Origin: Drechslerella dactyloides
Taxonomy: Eukaryota > Ascomycota > Orbiliomycetes > Orbiliales > Orbiliaceae
Reading direction: 5' to 3'
Assembly: GCA_020064725.1 (NCBI GenBank)
Contig: JAGTWJ010000001.1
Coordinates: forward strand, 1,178,001-1,242,000
DNA length: 64,000 nt
A program made the position numbers and the translations under genes. Of this stretch, positions 11,098 to 23,599 are shown piece by piece; position 1 is the first letter of the stretch; the number at the start of each line of letters is the position of its first letter. The notes beneath the pieces are model-generated. The model saw only the letters and a list, made by a program, of their open reading frames with translations, was not told where the DNA came from and searched no databases.

Positions 11098-11846
11098 ATG
11101 ATGGATGGGAAAGCTAGGGCCCCTCTCGAGACCGCGAACTCTCTGAAATGGAACATTGCGCTATACCTCCACCAATACTGGCAGCACCAGTGGCTCGCCG
11201 CAACACGAGGCTTGCTACCCGGCATTCCGCCCAACAGTAAGATTAGATGTCAACTTACCGTTCGCTTATACGAGAATCACTGCTAATATTATAATATGAC
11301 GGCAGACACCGATGTCCCACCCGCTAGTTCCTTCGAACCCGGCGAGTTGCAGGAAGACGACAAGCTGTTGCTAGCGCGGCTTAGCACCGTCCAGAAGACG
11401 CTGGATGGGTCCTTCGCCCAGCTACATGCGTACCTTCAGCGCGTAAAGTCGTCGCTGCTGGAAACTAGAGTCAAACTCTGGATCGGCTCGATTTTAGGGT
11501 ACGTATAGTCTCTAGAATGCGATACCTTCTTAATACCAGCGTTCCGTTGCTAATGCTGGGTGTGGTGGGAATTACATATAGATTGCTGTTCGCCGGCTCG
11601 GTCCTGATCTGGACGTTGATACCCTCCAAACGCTTCCGTCCGCTCGTGATGCTCATCCCCTCACCCATTACAATCTATGTCCTCACGTCTCGTGAACGGA
11701 ACATTCGGCGGACGAAATCGGCAATCGGCCGGATAAGTTACATTCGAAGGGCTGTCGCCCGCAGCGCTGCGGTGCCGCGGGAAGATGCGTATTGGATCCG
11801 GCAGGATCGGTGGGATGGCGTGGATTGGGATCGTGTTGGATTGTAG
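11098..11846 (+). CDS. Small two-segment membrane protein, function unknown
   Basis: Three exons: 11098-11236, 11306-11498 and 11582-11846, giving 198 residues. The introns (69 and 83 nt) restore phase; the first has a GCTAATATT branch site and an acceptor at GGCAG. The N-terminal third is soluble (MMDGKARAPLETANSLKWNIALYLHQYWQ). It is followed by an acidic then helical segment with heptad-like Leu spacing (about 60-105: DDKLLLARLSTVQKTLDGSF). Two hydrophobic segments come next (about 112-130 ILGLLFAGSVLIWTLIP; about 135-152 PLVMLIPSPITIYVL) and then a basic, Trp-containing tail ending WDGVDWDRVGL. No signal peptide is seen. I do not recognise a named family; coiled coil plus a membrane hairpin suggests an organelle or ER membrane protein. 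An ATG follows directly at 11101, so the exact start is open by one residue. Confidence 0.7.
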
Positions 11847-12456
11847 GAGTCTTGCTGCGTCGCTGGATTAGCTTCTAGCTCATCTGGATATAGTGTTTCC
11901 TGCCATTATGTTCTCCTCTCTCCACCTTATAGTCTAGAAGCCAGACGGGTGTGAGTTCACTGAGAAACGTGCAGGCTTCCGTTTCGTGAGCGAAGCTCCC
12001 GCCTAATCAGGCGCAAGTCCAATCTTGAATTTCTCAATGCGATAACGATATTTGTTATATATTGTATATTCCTGGCGCTGGTGGTAGCCTTCTGGTCATG
12101 GCTGAGACGAGTACTATACTTTACACTCCCTAAAAAGCATCGATTGCCGATACACCCCACATGGACACATCATCAGACCCTGTGGAACACCTAGGCTCAC
12201 GATTTACTAGCGGCACCGATTCTAGATACTACCATTAAATGTCCAAGATCTTACATCTGGGACTTCAATTCTCACTGAGTAACAATGTCCTGGGCCCAAT
12301 TGAAAGTCAAAGCACAGCAAATATTGCAATGTATACTATGGTTATATGTACTTTTACTAGGTATATCCAAATATCGTGCGTTCGCGTCCGTTCTGGTCTC
12401 GTGTCATATGAGTTAGACTTTCTTGACTTCATGCACCCTGATTTTGAGTAACTCTG
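11847..12456. other. Intergenic between convergent genes
   Basis: About 610 nt of AT-rich sequence between the 3' ends of two convergent genes. It presumably holds both 3' UTRs; no other feature is seen. Confidence 0.6.
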
Positions 12457-15400
12457 TCAATATATTCCCGTGATCTTAGCTAGAGCGTCGGTATCAATCC
12501 CTAAGCTGTATATTCTTCCATTACTGCAAACTGCGGCTACCATTCCCTTGTCGTTGCGCGCGTACTCTGCCACCTTATACGAAGGGGGTATCCTTAGGAC
12601 AGCAGTATCTCCCACGTAGAGCCAGTCGCCTAGGAAAGATATAGAAGACCGACGGTTTGAAGAGCCCCTCTCGTCTTCGTGGTCGCAAACCATGCTGAAG
12701 GCATGGCCTTTCTGATCCTCTTCGGATCTATGGATTCGAAATGTCGTATTGCCGGACTTTATACGGGTATTATTGTCATAGAATGATATCTCATAAGCAT
12801 CAATCCTAGAGGAACTGTAAAGTGTATGCTGGCAGCTGGCTTTGGCCACGACTTGTCCTAAATATGGGTCATATAAGACTGTGACAGCTCTTATATCTTT
12901 CGGGGCAGCCGTGTAAGCGTCCCCATAGGCGAATCCTACGAGCTGCCCATCAGTCGAATATTTTGCTGCAAGGCACTTTCCTTGTATTGGGCGCCTGGTA
13001 CTGCGGTGTTCTCCTGTGGTTGGTATCCAGTGATGTATGGTCACCTCAGTCGAAATTACTACTGTAGAATTATCTGGTGACACAGCCGCAACCACTTTCG
13101 AGTTTTCGACGAGGACTATATATGGGGCAACATATCTATCATGTGTCCAGTATTTCCCAAGTTCCTCATGGAGGCTTTCTTTGTGAAGATTCAACTCAAT
13201 AGATCTCTCGGAAACCTCCGGAAGGGAGAGATCATACATCTTTAGCTTCAGGCATTTGTAGCTGAGGCCCAGTATTAGGACGAGCATCCGGGCGTCATCT
13301 GAGAATACTATGGCGCTCATCACATTCGGGTTGTCTCGGAGGGGACCCAACAGTTTACCCAGATCCTCAAAAATCGGAGCATTCAGCAAAGCCTCTGTTA
13401 CAGGGTCTGTTATAACGATCGTCCCCGAGGATAAGACCAAGGCCAACTTCGTACCATTTGAGGAGAGGCTCGATATCAAGGTCCGGCCACGCGCGTAAGG
13501 CTTGGCTTTGCCGGGGTAGCATGTCTGCAGGCGTGGTATCTCCAAACTCCTCCGTAATTCTTCCTGGACCCTCGGATCCGTGGGAATTTTGACGGAAGGC
13601 GACGTCTCTGATGGCACTTCGCCCACATTCTTGATCTCTAAATGAGTGGGTCCTCTTTGAGGTGAGCTTCCCGTTGCATCGATCTTGACGTCCCAGAGAG
13701 TAATGGTAGTACCAAGGGATGTAGCTAGTATGTCGCCAGCCGGCGCAAGGGCCGCATTGCTAGTTTTCGGGTCCCTGCTATCGATCTTGATCCCATTGTT
13801 CGTATCAGGATTCCAGATTAGAAAGCTACCCGTATCATTCGACTCGGGAATAATGAAACGGCCGTCGGGAAGTGCGCAAGAGTATGATCCTGCGCATGCC
13901 AGCAGTGGCTTCCCGGTATCAATATCAAATGTGAACACTTTGATACGCCGACGGTGATTGCAGACGAGGCGGTGTCCGGTCCAAGAAAATGCAATATCTC
14001 GTACAAACGGGGGAAGATGTAAAGTCTTCTGTCTGTGACATCCGTCTACCAGACTCCAAACTTCAATATTCGTATTCTCCGGTTGAGATGTGGTTTCATA
14101 TGCAGCTACAAAGCGCGTACTATCGTGCGAAAAGGCCACAGAACCGAACCGACTAACCCCAGGTCGAATCTCAAAAACACGTGAACCTGACTGGGCATCC
14201 CAGACCTCAGTTCCACTGGCTGAAACCGTCGCAAGATATCTTGAGTTTGGTGAGAATTTCAGTCGCTGGACATCCGACGTATGTATGGTGAATCTTTCCC
14301 CTTGCAGAAACTTTCCGTCTCCGTCCAGCATGTTCATTAGAAAAACCTTTCCACCACAGCGTGCGACAACCTGAGCTCCATTAGGGGAGGGAAAGAAGGC
14401 CTTGCGGCCGGCCCCGTGACTCAGGGACTCGAGCCAAGCATCCGAGACATATTCCTCGAAGGGAAATCCTATTTTCAATAATTCTGCCTTTCTGTTATAT
14501 AGCGAGATAGTAAAGCGATCCCTGTCCGTATTGTGGCAAAGATGTCCAGCTGTTATCACAATATTCGAGCCGGATTCCGTGAATTCCATACCGAGCACTT
14601 GCAGCATTGATGTATGAGGGAGAGCATCTCCTAGGTCAGCCGAGGCCTCTCGAATTCCAGTGTTCACATCCCATAGAGTCAAGATTAAGCCGTTTCTCTG
14701 GAAGATGACGTCAACGTGCAATCTTGGAACGACAGCGATGAGTTGGCCGCATGGAGAAAATGCTGCGTATACCACTTGCATGATCCTATTATAATTATAT
14801 TGTGCGGGAATTCGTGTGCCCCCGACTTCGAAGACCCGCAAGCAACCTTCCCAGTTCTCATACATAAACGGCTTCCTAGTGACCCAACTAGGCACCACAA
14901 CCGAGTAATTCATCTTGGTCCAGCTCCCTCGCGGGCTGAACAGGAGGGCAGATGAATAGACTTGTAGAGGCGCCGTCTCGAAAATTACTTGGTTCTCGAT
15001 CAGGAATGATTCGGCGTCTCGCATCTTGTGAGAAATTGAAGTACCCGGCTTCCAATTCAAGTACATCAAGAAGGAGAGATCGCCGTTAGCTTATATTTAC
15101 CCCGCAAGAGGAAAGATCGATGGAAGGCATACACATGCTTACCTTGAATAATGCTCGCAGCTTTCTCACTTCCCCGACCCCCTCTGCGACTTTCCCAAAT
15201 AAGCATAAGAATTCGATCCAATGCAGATAATCTTTACCAAGAAAGCTGTCGACTAGTCTCTCTGCTGTAGAGTAGTATTCTTCGCTTACAGTCCATGATA
15301 GATGGCTGCACCAGTGACAGCACGCATATGTCAAAAAGGCAATGGGCGCAAGCTTCTCATTGGGAATATCTGCCAGAAGGAAGCCAGGCAAAACCAATGA

Positions 15401-16874
15401 GCAAATATCCTGTTGAAGCGTCTTACTAATTTGCTGGAGGGAATTCTCTACAATCGCCCAGTGGGATCCCAGCAAATCTCTTCCAACAATCAATCCTGTA
15501 ATCTTTGCTTTTTGTGCAAGGTATTCTTGCGCTGATTGATGGACAAAGTAGACACTGTGCTCTTCAAGACCACCTTCGCCTTGCAATGATAAAAACGAGC
15601 CACATCGATCCAGAGATTCGATCATACCCTGTTCCCCTTCGTCAAGAGTACCAGTAATTGTCATTAGTTCCTTCAACCGTAATGGGCGAAGAGCTATCGT
15701 AACGGTCGAAAGGATCAAGGAACACAACTGTCGGTCTTCATCCTGGCTAGTTTCAATGATTCTTTCCATTCTCTCGTACACTGCTGTTAAGCCAGTCGGT
15801 ATCCGATTCAATATTTCCACCGCTCTTGTTGACCTGCCTCGAATGAGATCTTTACAAGCCAAATTTACCCATAGAAAAGTTCCGTTTGCTTTCCTTTTAA
15901 GAATTCGCGTGATTTCTTCGACTTGTTTGGAACCATATTTCTTCCGCGTGTTAATTGAAGCCACTTTAGTGTCGATATAAATATCCAACGCATCTCCCAC
16001 CTCATTGTTGTGTGATTCAAGGAGGATAGCCACCTGACGGTCAAGGCTTGAGAATATTTCATCTATTTTGACATCTCGACGACTTGACACAAGCCATTTG
16101 ACTTTCGATGACCTTAAAGATGTCTCTCGTATAAGATGCAGGAGATCCTGGTTATCGTTGCACTCATCAAGGCCATCAACAACGAAATAGATTTTCTGGT
16201 AATTCCTATCCTGCAAGATATCCACGAAGATTTCTTGTAAGATAAAGCAGGCGCTAGACCCCTCAAACATTCTGGCGCCCCTTTTCTCAAATTTTTCCTG
16301 GAGATAATGGATAAGACTGCTGTTCGCTGTTTGGGCAAGCAAATTATGGAGAAGTCCTTTGACAATCGCGCTGGCATTGTTGAGGCGGTCATCTGCAGCC
16401 TGGCAGAAGAAATAAGACATAGCTATAGGCTCCGGAGAGATCCCTAATTGGGTAGAGAGATAGTCGACGATGCCCGTCATCAACATCGTCTTCCCCTTCC
16501 CAGGGCCGCCGATTATCCGTAGGATTTGATACCGGTCGTTGACCAACCAGTCTTCGAAAGGGCGGCTTCGGAGGATCCAGGTATATGATTCCTCGATTCT
16601 CCTTTCCTCAGCAGCTTCAAGCCGCCTTTTTTCGGCACCTGAATCGCTTGAATAGAGCATTTGGAGGCATTGGTAGGGGTCTGGGGAATATTGCTGTGAG
16701 CGCCATTTCGTGTTCCATTAACCTGTCAATATCCAGGGTGGATATCTGCAACTCACCGGCATCTTGCTGATGGCCGATATTGATGTTTTCTGCATGAAAG
16801 CTGGGGTTGCCGACAAATGCGGCTCCGCTATGATTTGTAACATCCCCGCCGATACGCACGGAACTAGGAGTCAT
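12457..16874 (-). CDS. NACHT-WD40 NLR-like protein (NWD/HNWD-type)
   Basis: Three exons on the minus strand: 16874..16757, 16680..15143 and 15048..12457, giving 1415 residues. The short first exon (about 39 residues) is Gly/Asn/His-rich (VTNHSGAAFVGNPSF). The second exon holds the NACHT NTPase: Walker A GGPGKGKT at about 97-104, Walker B VVDGLDEC at about 206-213, an SSRRD sensor-like motif, and winged-helix features such as VYERMERI and VYFVHQSAQEYL. The third exon (from about 552) begins with FETAPLQVYSSALLFSP, the usual bridge into fungal NWD WD40 domains. Divergent WD repeats follow (LKFSPNSRYLATVSASGTEVW; VAFSHDSTRFVAAYE). Fungal NLRs of this type act in heterokaryon incompatibility and non-self recognition as cytosolic oligomerising NTPases. 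No HET, patatin, PNP or lipase effector domain is attached. WD units are divergent, not the near-identical repeats of fast-evolving HNWD genes. Confidence 0.85.
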
Positions 16875-18855
16875 TTTTACTACTGCAGTGATAAAGAATG
16901 ATGGTCTCCAACTGAAGGTTAAAGTCGCCGTTTCAGCTGATATATTTAATCACAATAGACGGATGAGAGCGGGGTAGTGGATACACTACAGTGGAGCCGA
17001 TGCGCGTAGAATATTGACAGCCTTCTCCAACGACCAATCATTATTTGTTGCACCCAACCGTATATGCATACCACGAGTCCAGTATTATTAACCGCCTAGC
17101 TGTGAGGATCACCAGTTGTTCGGACACTTGCCTGGAGAGCTGGCATTCAATCGCTCCGCCTATAGCTTGTAACCGGGCAGTTTGATGCTTCCCTGTATAT
17201 GTACGGTCGACTCGAAGTACAAAGAACACTTAGGTACTCCTTGCTCTCATGCCTTCTGTTGCACTTTTGTCCGCTCCTACGAGTGTTAAACATCTGATAT
17301 AATGAGAAAAAAATTCAGACTCATTCATTAATTATTGTGTGCAGACCACTACCCACGATTTCGCATGAGATTTGGGTCTTATGTACTATCAGTATTTAAG
17401 AATGTGCGAAATTTGGAGCTTTCGAAACTGCTGTCTCGGGAGCCAGAAGCTGCCGTTTTCAACCAGCGAAGCCTGTGTGCCGGAGCTGTGGAGGTACCCA
17501 AACTGTATCCGATAGTATGTCAAACCACCAAGACAGCAATCTCGGGCGCCTGGTTGAGCGTGCCGACATGTATTGTCTTGTGAGCAGACCTGCTATACTA
17601 GTAATATATAACCGGCGAAGTGACAAATATGCAACCGGCGAAGTGACAAATATGCAAATAGCTAACGAGAGGCTGACCTCGTCAACAAAAAAATTGTCCA
17701 TGCACATGCATGCTGTACATTATAATTGCCTCGACCGCCTCGAGACTAGCCTCGACTATAGTTCGCAGGTTTCATTGTCGTGCGTCCTACCAACAGTTTC
17801 ATAGTAATCATAGTAATAAAATTTATCCGACATATATTGACGCCCCTACCGGAAATTATCTGGAGTCTCGAGTACATAAAACCAAATATCTTATTCTCCT
17901 TGGTACCGTCTCGCAAAACAAATACACGTTAGGTTCGAGATGCCATGTCTATGGATGCACACAGCACAAACCCTTCTGATAAAAATCACGAAATCATGAA
18001 ACCAGAGATAAAGTTAAGTATACTGAGTTGGTGGCTTGTCGTTGCAATATACGTACTAGAAAACACAAACAGAACGAAAGTCTCCTCATTTGACATATCT
18101 TCCTGCAACCAACAACGGTGCACGGGAAATTTTTCAAAGCCGCCGAATTTATATTCGTATCAGGCGGAAGTCGTACTATGGAGGAACTCGCAGTCTCTTG
18201 ATGAGATAATTCTAGGTTCCCACCGCCGCAGGGTCTCTTATGGCCTTCTACCGAAACTGAAACTGCGAGGTAGCTTGAGCCTGTTAAAAGGCCAGAAGCA
18301 AACCGCCGCGCTGCTTACAGAATGACTTTTGCAACGATACAAGCCGCCCGAACTGGAGATACTACTATCAATTTATTGGCCCGAATCTGCGTTAACATGA
18401 ACGTTCGAACGTTGACAATCAATTGAGGTGATCCAGTTCCCATCATACGCAACAGGTCCCAGCTAACTCCTCGCGCCTTAAACAATTTTGCCTCAGCTAC
18501 TAGTTGGAGAATAAGTATATGCACAACATCTGGATTGTACAATTGGAGTCTTGTATCGCCGCGCACTGAGGACTTCACTGTCGTCTGTTACAGGAACGAA
18601 TCGCCGCTAGCCTCTCGATTCGAGGTAATACATCACATGCACATGAACATTTATTTCTATGGAATACGAAACAAACAATATTTCTGGCGCATGATATAAG
18701 AGCGTATATATAAAACATCCGTTTAGCTAACACGGCTGCTGGCGATCCAGTCCAACGGAACAATTCCAGCCCACTCATTCAGCTACTTTGCCCATGAGAA
18801 TGAGAAGCCATACATACTAATTTACCCTTTCAGTCATTCTTACACATACGTGCCC
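16875..18855. other. Intergenic with a 23-nt tandem duplication
   Basis: About 2 kb of AT-rich sequence upstream of the NLR gene and downstream of the first subtilase. A plus-strand ORF of 126 codons (17945-18325) has a weakly signal-like stretch but only a few Cys residues and no family resemblance; I do not call it. The only clear structure is the short tandem repeat listed separately. Confidence 0.5.
17611..17656. repeat. Perfect 23-nt tandem duplication
   Basis: The unit beginning ACCGGCGAAGTG occurs twice without a break or mismatch (17611-17633 and 17634-17656). Two identical copies suggest a recent slippage or repair duplication in non-coding DNA. Confidence 0.9.
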
Positions 18856-21800
18856 TCAATATAGTATGCCCAGGTCCTGATCCAGTTCACCTGATTGCGG
18901 AGAGATACAGCCTTGCCCGACCACATCTGGGCCAATTCCAGGTATATTCGCGAGCGAATTTGCACATGTGCCGTCAGCTTGCTGGATGCCAAACCGAACC
19001 ACGAATTCGTAATTCCCGTCGACGAGGTATTGTATCTGCGCAGCTTCGCGTCGGAACCCATTGTTGTTCCACCCATCCCACGCACAATTCTTTTCATCAA
19101 TAACCCACTTGGTGATGACGTCCTTTTCGTAGGGTGCGCCCCAGCCGTATCCCCAAACTTTGTAGATGTATTCATGGTCAATCCCCTTACGACGCGTGTA
19201 CCGGCATTTGAAGCCCACGGAATTCGAGAGTGCCATTCGCCTCTTTAATGGCATGACAGAATATACAACACCATTCTGCGCAGTGGCTTCCCCACCGGAT
19301 TTGAAGTTCAAGGGGTTGCGCTCGTTCGGTATATCGCACAGGTCCAGTATATTGTCCCGCAAATTCCATACGCATGTGTCTTTGTCCGGCCTTAGGTCAT
19401 TCGCCGGCCAGGTTACAGTAAGCCGGACTTGGTTAACGCTATCCCGGATCGACGGGTCCGATTCATCCATCCAGAGTTGGGTGACTTCGAGGTTGGTCAT
19501 AGTGTAAGTTCCCAAACCTGGGTCTACTGAAGTAAGATTATGACAGAAGACCTCAATGAACCCGGCTGTAGCGACCCGATCAACGTAGGAGGTAGCATGC
19601 AAGTCGATGTTTCTACATTCTAGCTTGTACTTCTGCTCGACAGGCGCTGGGGATTGTTGAACGACTGGAGGCTGCTGGCTCGTATCTGGTGTAGTAGAAG
19701 TCGAGGATTCCTGAACAACTGAAGGCTGCTGGCTTGGATCTGGGATTGTAGTCATCGACGCCGAACCTACGGTAGCAGAACTTCCTCCGGAGGACGAAAA
19801 AGTCATAGTCTGTGACACGACGTTACTGCCAATTTCTGGCCATTGTGATACAACGTTATCACCAATCTCGAGAGATGCGATGTTATTTCCAATTAAGGGA
19901 TTATCGCTTTTATTAGACACGGTAGCAGCGATCCCCCTGGTAGTTGGACTAGTGTTGTCCCAGCTGCGCCTGCGAACCGAGAATACAGATGATCTCATAG
20001 CTGTACTCCTGGGTTCCAAACGATTTCTGTGAGGGCGGTAGGTCTGAGACTTTGACGCCGAATTATATGCTCGGCTGGATCGCTGTGGCCGATAGCCCCT
20101 AACCTTTATCTTGTGCATGGTGTTGGCATCTGATGTGACTTTGAGATCCAAGGTCCCGGTTGTGCTCTTCGTCGTCGAGGTACCGGTAGGAACTAACGTT
20201 TTAATATCAAGGATTCCGTCCAAATTCCTGGGACTTGAGATGACTTCTGACGAATATGTCGAAGAGCTTACGCTGCTATCGGCGTTGCCCACATCGCTTG
20301 TAACAACCGACTTGGGATTCTCGGTTTTTCTAACTTCAACATTTGATAAGCTTGGTTGCACCTCAGGTTTAGGGGGCGGAGTAGGTTCTGAATCAATAAT
20401 TTGTAGCATTCCGTTGAAATATTGGTCATCCGAATTGGTGGCCTTTGGGGCAAAGTCCGAAGTTCTTCGGACCGGAGTAATCTCGTCTCTACCCGCTCTA
20501 CCATCAGAGATTCCAGTCTCCTCGGGACTCAGAAAACTATCAAAGTCGTCATAGTATGATGGATCTTCTGTGTCTGTCGGTAAGAAAAGATCATCGCTTG
20601 CAACTTGCGGAGTCACTGTGCCGACATATATAGTTGTTGTAGAAGGTGCAACCTCCAGCACCTTGAGGACATTTCTAGTTAACTTAGAAAATGGGTACGT
20701 CGTAAGCACGGGGCTGACTTTTGGGTCTTGGATCTTATCCGCAGATTGATCATCCGAGGAGTCGTCAGATTTGTCCTTCGGTGGTTTACGTCCAGGCCTG
20801 GAGAGATCTGTTTTCCGGCCGAATTCCGAACTGCGGAAGTAACATGACTTACGATCCTTCCCGTCCCGGCGGCAGATTGGTCGTTCATCTCGCTTTTGCA
20901 TCTTATCTCCAGTCCATACGACTGGCGGGGGAATCAAGACTTCGGGGGGGTTTTTAGGACGTATACGTGGATGGGCGTTTTCCACTACCCACTTTTTCAG
21001 TTCCGCCGCTGTCAAATGAGGATTTCTAGATAGGTGATTTGCGAGAACACCCGCGACAAGTGCTGAGGCTGTATCGGTGCAATATTTCAATGACATTACG
21101 ACACCAATATTAGCCCAGTTCTTTCACGAAGCGAAGTCTAATGAATACATCAAGGGGCAGCCACCTACCGAAAGAAGTTCCAGCACTTAATTGATAGCCA
21201 ATGTTGGAAGCAATCTTGACCCTATAAGCTGGGGCGTATACGTCTATTCTTGTATGGTTCTGATAAATAGGGTTGCCCTCCCGGTCGACACCTCCCACAA
21301 CAATCATATTCTTTGATTTGCCATTTATAGCTTCCCTAGCTGGAAACGAGAACGGATAGGCGTCGTCTTTTCCCTACCGTAATCCTGTAGCATTAGTATT
21401 TTCACGATGTTCAATTAAACTTTAGGCCCTGCCAAAGTGTCTACGAACCGCTTCTGTGACTCCAGACGCTGCTGTTATCACCACATTATCCAACTCTTCT
21501 ATCATTTGCCACATTTCCTTCATCATTTCTTGAATCTCTTTGCTGATTGAGTCCGTTCTCATGAAGTACCCGGCACTTAGAGAAATATTCACAATCACAA
21601 CCTTATCCTTGAGTCTAGTCGTCAAGAGTGCGTATAAACTCGCCAGAGCACTCAAATATAGTGGCTCACTACTGAATCCATCTCTGTCAAGAGCAGTAAT
21701 CATGACTCCCTCGGCTTGGTTTGCAATTCCTGTTTGATCTCCCAGGACGAGACCTGCAACGGCTGTACCATGGCTAAATCGTAGACTTCCATCCATATCT

Positions 21801-22755
21801 TTGTCCATCCTATCAGCTGGAGGTGGTCCAGGAGTTGAAAAGTACACGATAATTTGACCCCGCTGGATCTTTTTGAACTCCTGCCCGCCAGAAACAAATC
21901 AGCAATCTCAGTCGGATCAAGTTTCATGCATTCAGTTTGGAAGTCGCGGATTGGGTACTGACCGGGTGCTTGGTGTTGATACCAGTGTCAATAAAAACGA
22001 CCACAGAGCCCTTGCCGGCTGATTTATGATAATAATACTGCTGGGGGTCTAAATCAATGTTCTCCCCTTCAGATGCAGCATCTTCAGGGGGCGTAATAAG
22101 CATTAATCTTTCTGCGCGCTGATTACGGTTTGTGTCGATGAGCAACTCCACATCATCTGGGATCTCCGAATCAGACTCGTCGTTGGATCCGTAAGCGGTA
22201 TATAACTTTTCTCGCAGCTCTTCATAGTTTCCATCCTCTGAAATCTTGTATCATAGCTCAGTCAGCACGAACACCATTCATTCGAGTATCATGAAATGCT
22301 ATCCTTCTTCTGAATTCAGGTATCCCCGGTCGTCGACCCAAAAGGTATTTGGGGATCGCAGTATATGCATATATGATATGAATAAAAGTATTAGGTGTAG
22401 GTAGAACATGCATGTATCAATCGATACATAAGCAGTAAGCTGGAAAAAGAAGTATTTAACTGCTTACCAGACCCTTGAACTGTTCGCGAAGGTTTTCCCG
22501 GGCCGTCTCGGTGATATTCCCGACAAAGAAAAAATAACCCGTCGGGGCACTACCCACTCGACCAGCCCAGTTCCATGGGGGTGCTGCATCCGCCTTTTCG
22601 ATGGCATTGTAGAACTGCCCAATTTTATCCCGTTTGTATTGCTGATCTCGCTTGAGCGTAAAAATCCAAACCACGGCTTTTGAGTCAGCTGCAACCAGGA
22701 GAATTCTGAAGACTACAAGAATGAAAATGAGAAACCAATTTCTACGACAAGCCAT
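18856..22755 (-). CDS. Secreted subtilase (S8) with Cys-rich C-terminal domain, catalytic triad intact
   Basis: Five exons on the minus strand: 22755..22468, 22244..21963, 21880..21449, 21373..21169 and 21068..18856, giving 1139 residues. A signal peptide (about 1-24, WFLIFILVVFRILLVAA) indicates secretion. A possible I9-like propeptide follows, then the split S8 core: Asp182 in VVVFIDTGINTKHP, His227 in SHGTAVAGLVLG, Ser401 in AGTSFASALVAGVLA. An intron lies three residues after the Asp motif's KHP and another right after GTSF. The Asn of the oxyanion hole is not evident: the block reads ITAASG then VTEA, although the exon 3 donor (GTTCGT) is the least certain junction. Residues about 450-880 are a Ser/Thr/Pro-rich linker. 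Residues about 880-1139 form a Cys-rich domain (Cys-x23-Cys; DLRPDKDTC; CDIPNERNPLNFKSGG) shared with two other genes here. The protease is probably active; the substrate is unknown. Confidence 0.8.
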
Positions 22756-23599
22756 CGTGCCATAAACGCATCGGAGAGATATATGAGCCTATTTCGGTTG
22801 ACAGGCTCAGTATTGAGATTTCCAGATCAGTACGCGACTCCTGTTAAATCCCAGCTGCTCGGATATAGATATGGACTCGACGCAAGAATAATTTTCAAGG
22901 AATCAGTTGATATGTTATAGATCATATAACAGGCTCGCGATGTACAGAGCGATCAGCTTAAATCTAGTAGCTATATCAGCGCGCCCAGGACCGGACAGGT
23001 GACTTTATGATTTTTCCCCTGGCAAATGCTCAGAAGAAATCCACTGGAATATAGCTTTAAGGTTGAATACCAACTACGGATAGTTTACTCTCTACGTTTC
23101 GAATCCTTGAATGATAAGTAACCCCCACTAAGCCTCTACACGCAGCAAGGACACCGACGGCATAGCATTGCATTACCAATTTGAGAGCCGCCTCAGGTTG
23201 GCTTTGGCACTGCATGTTCCTGTTTTCAGTAGGGTATTGCGATCCAAACTTAATAAACAGGATCATAGTGATGCCAAGCTAAACTTCGGGGGCTGTGTTA
23301 CTTTGATACCCGCTTTTACAGTTACGTTGGAGATATATCGGCGTGGTTCTGCTTGTATTTGTGTCAAGTTGCTGTGCACCTCTAATACGTTAGAAACCAG
23401 CTGGCCGAGGAAACGGCAGTGCAACTAGCACTAAAACCACCAACGCTAAGGCTACAGCATTTATGACCCAAGAGTGGTTTGAGGACTCATAGAATGCATA
23501 CTAGAGGGAACCAAACCCAGTAACAGGTGGAAGTTAATCTAGTCCAACACTTTAAGCACACATCAGAACCCAAAATTCTAGAAGTAGAGTCGGCTGAGG
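22756..23599. other. Intergenic upstream of subtilase 1
   Basis: Promoter of the first subtilase (minus strand) and 3' flank of drs1. AT-rich, with no recognisable gene or repeat. Confidence 0.55.

Noticed and set aside
17945..18325. 126-codon plus-strand ORF with a weak signal-like stretch
   Set aside because: Only a few Cys residues, no family resemblance, no supporting promoter or splice structure; could be chance in AT-rich DNA.
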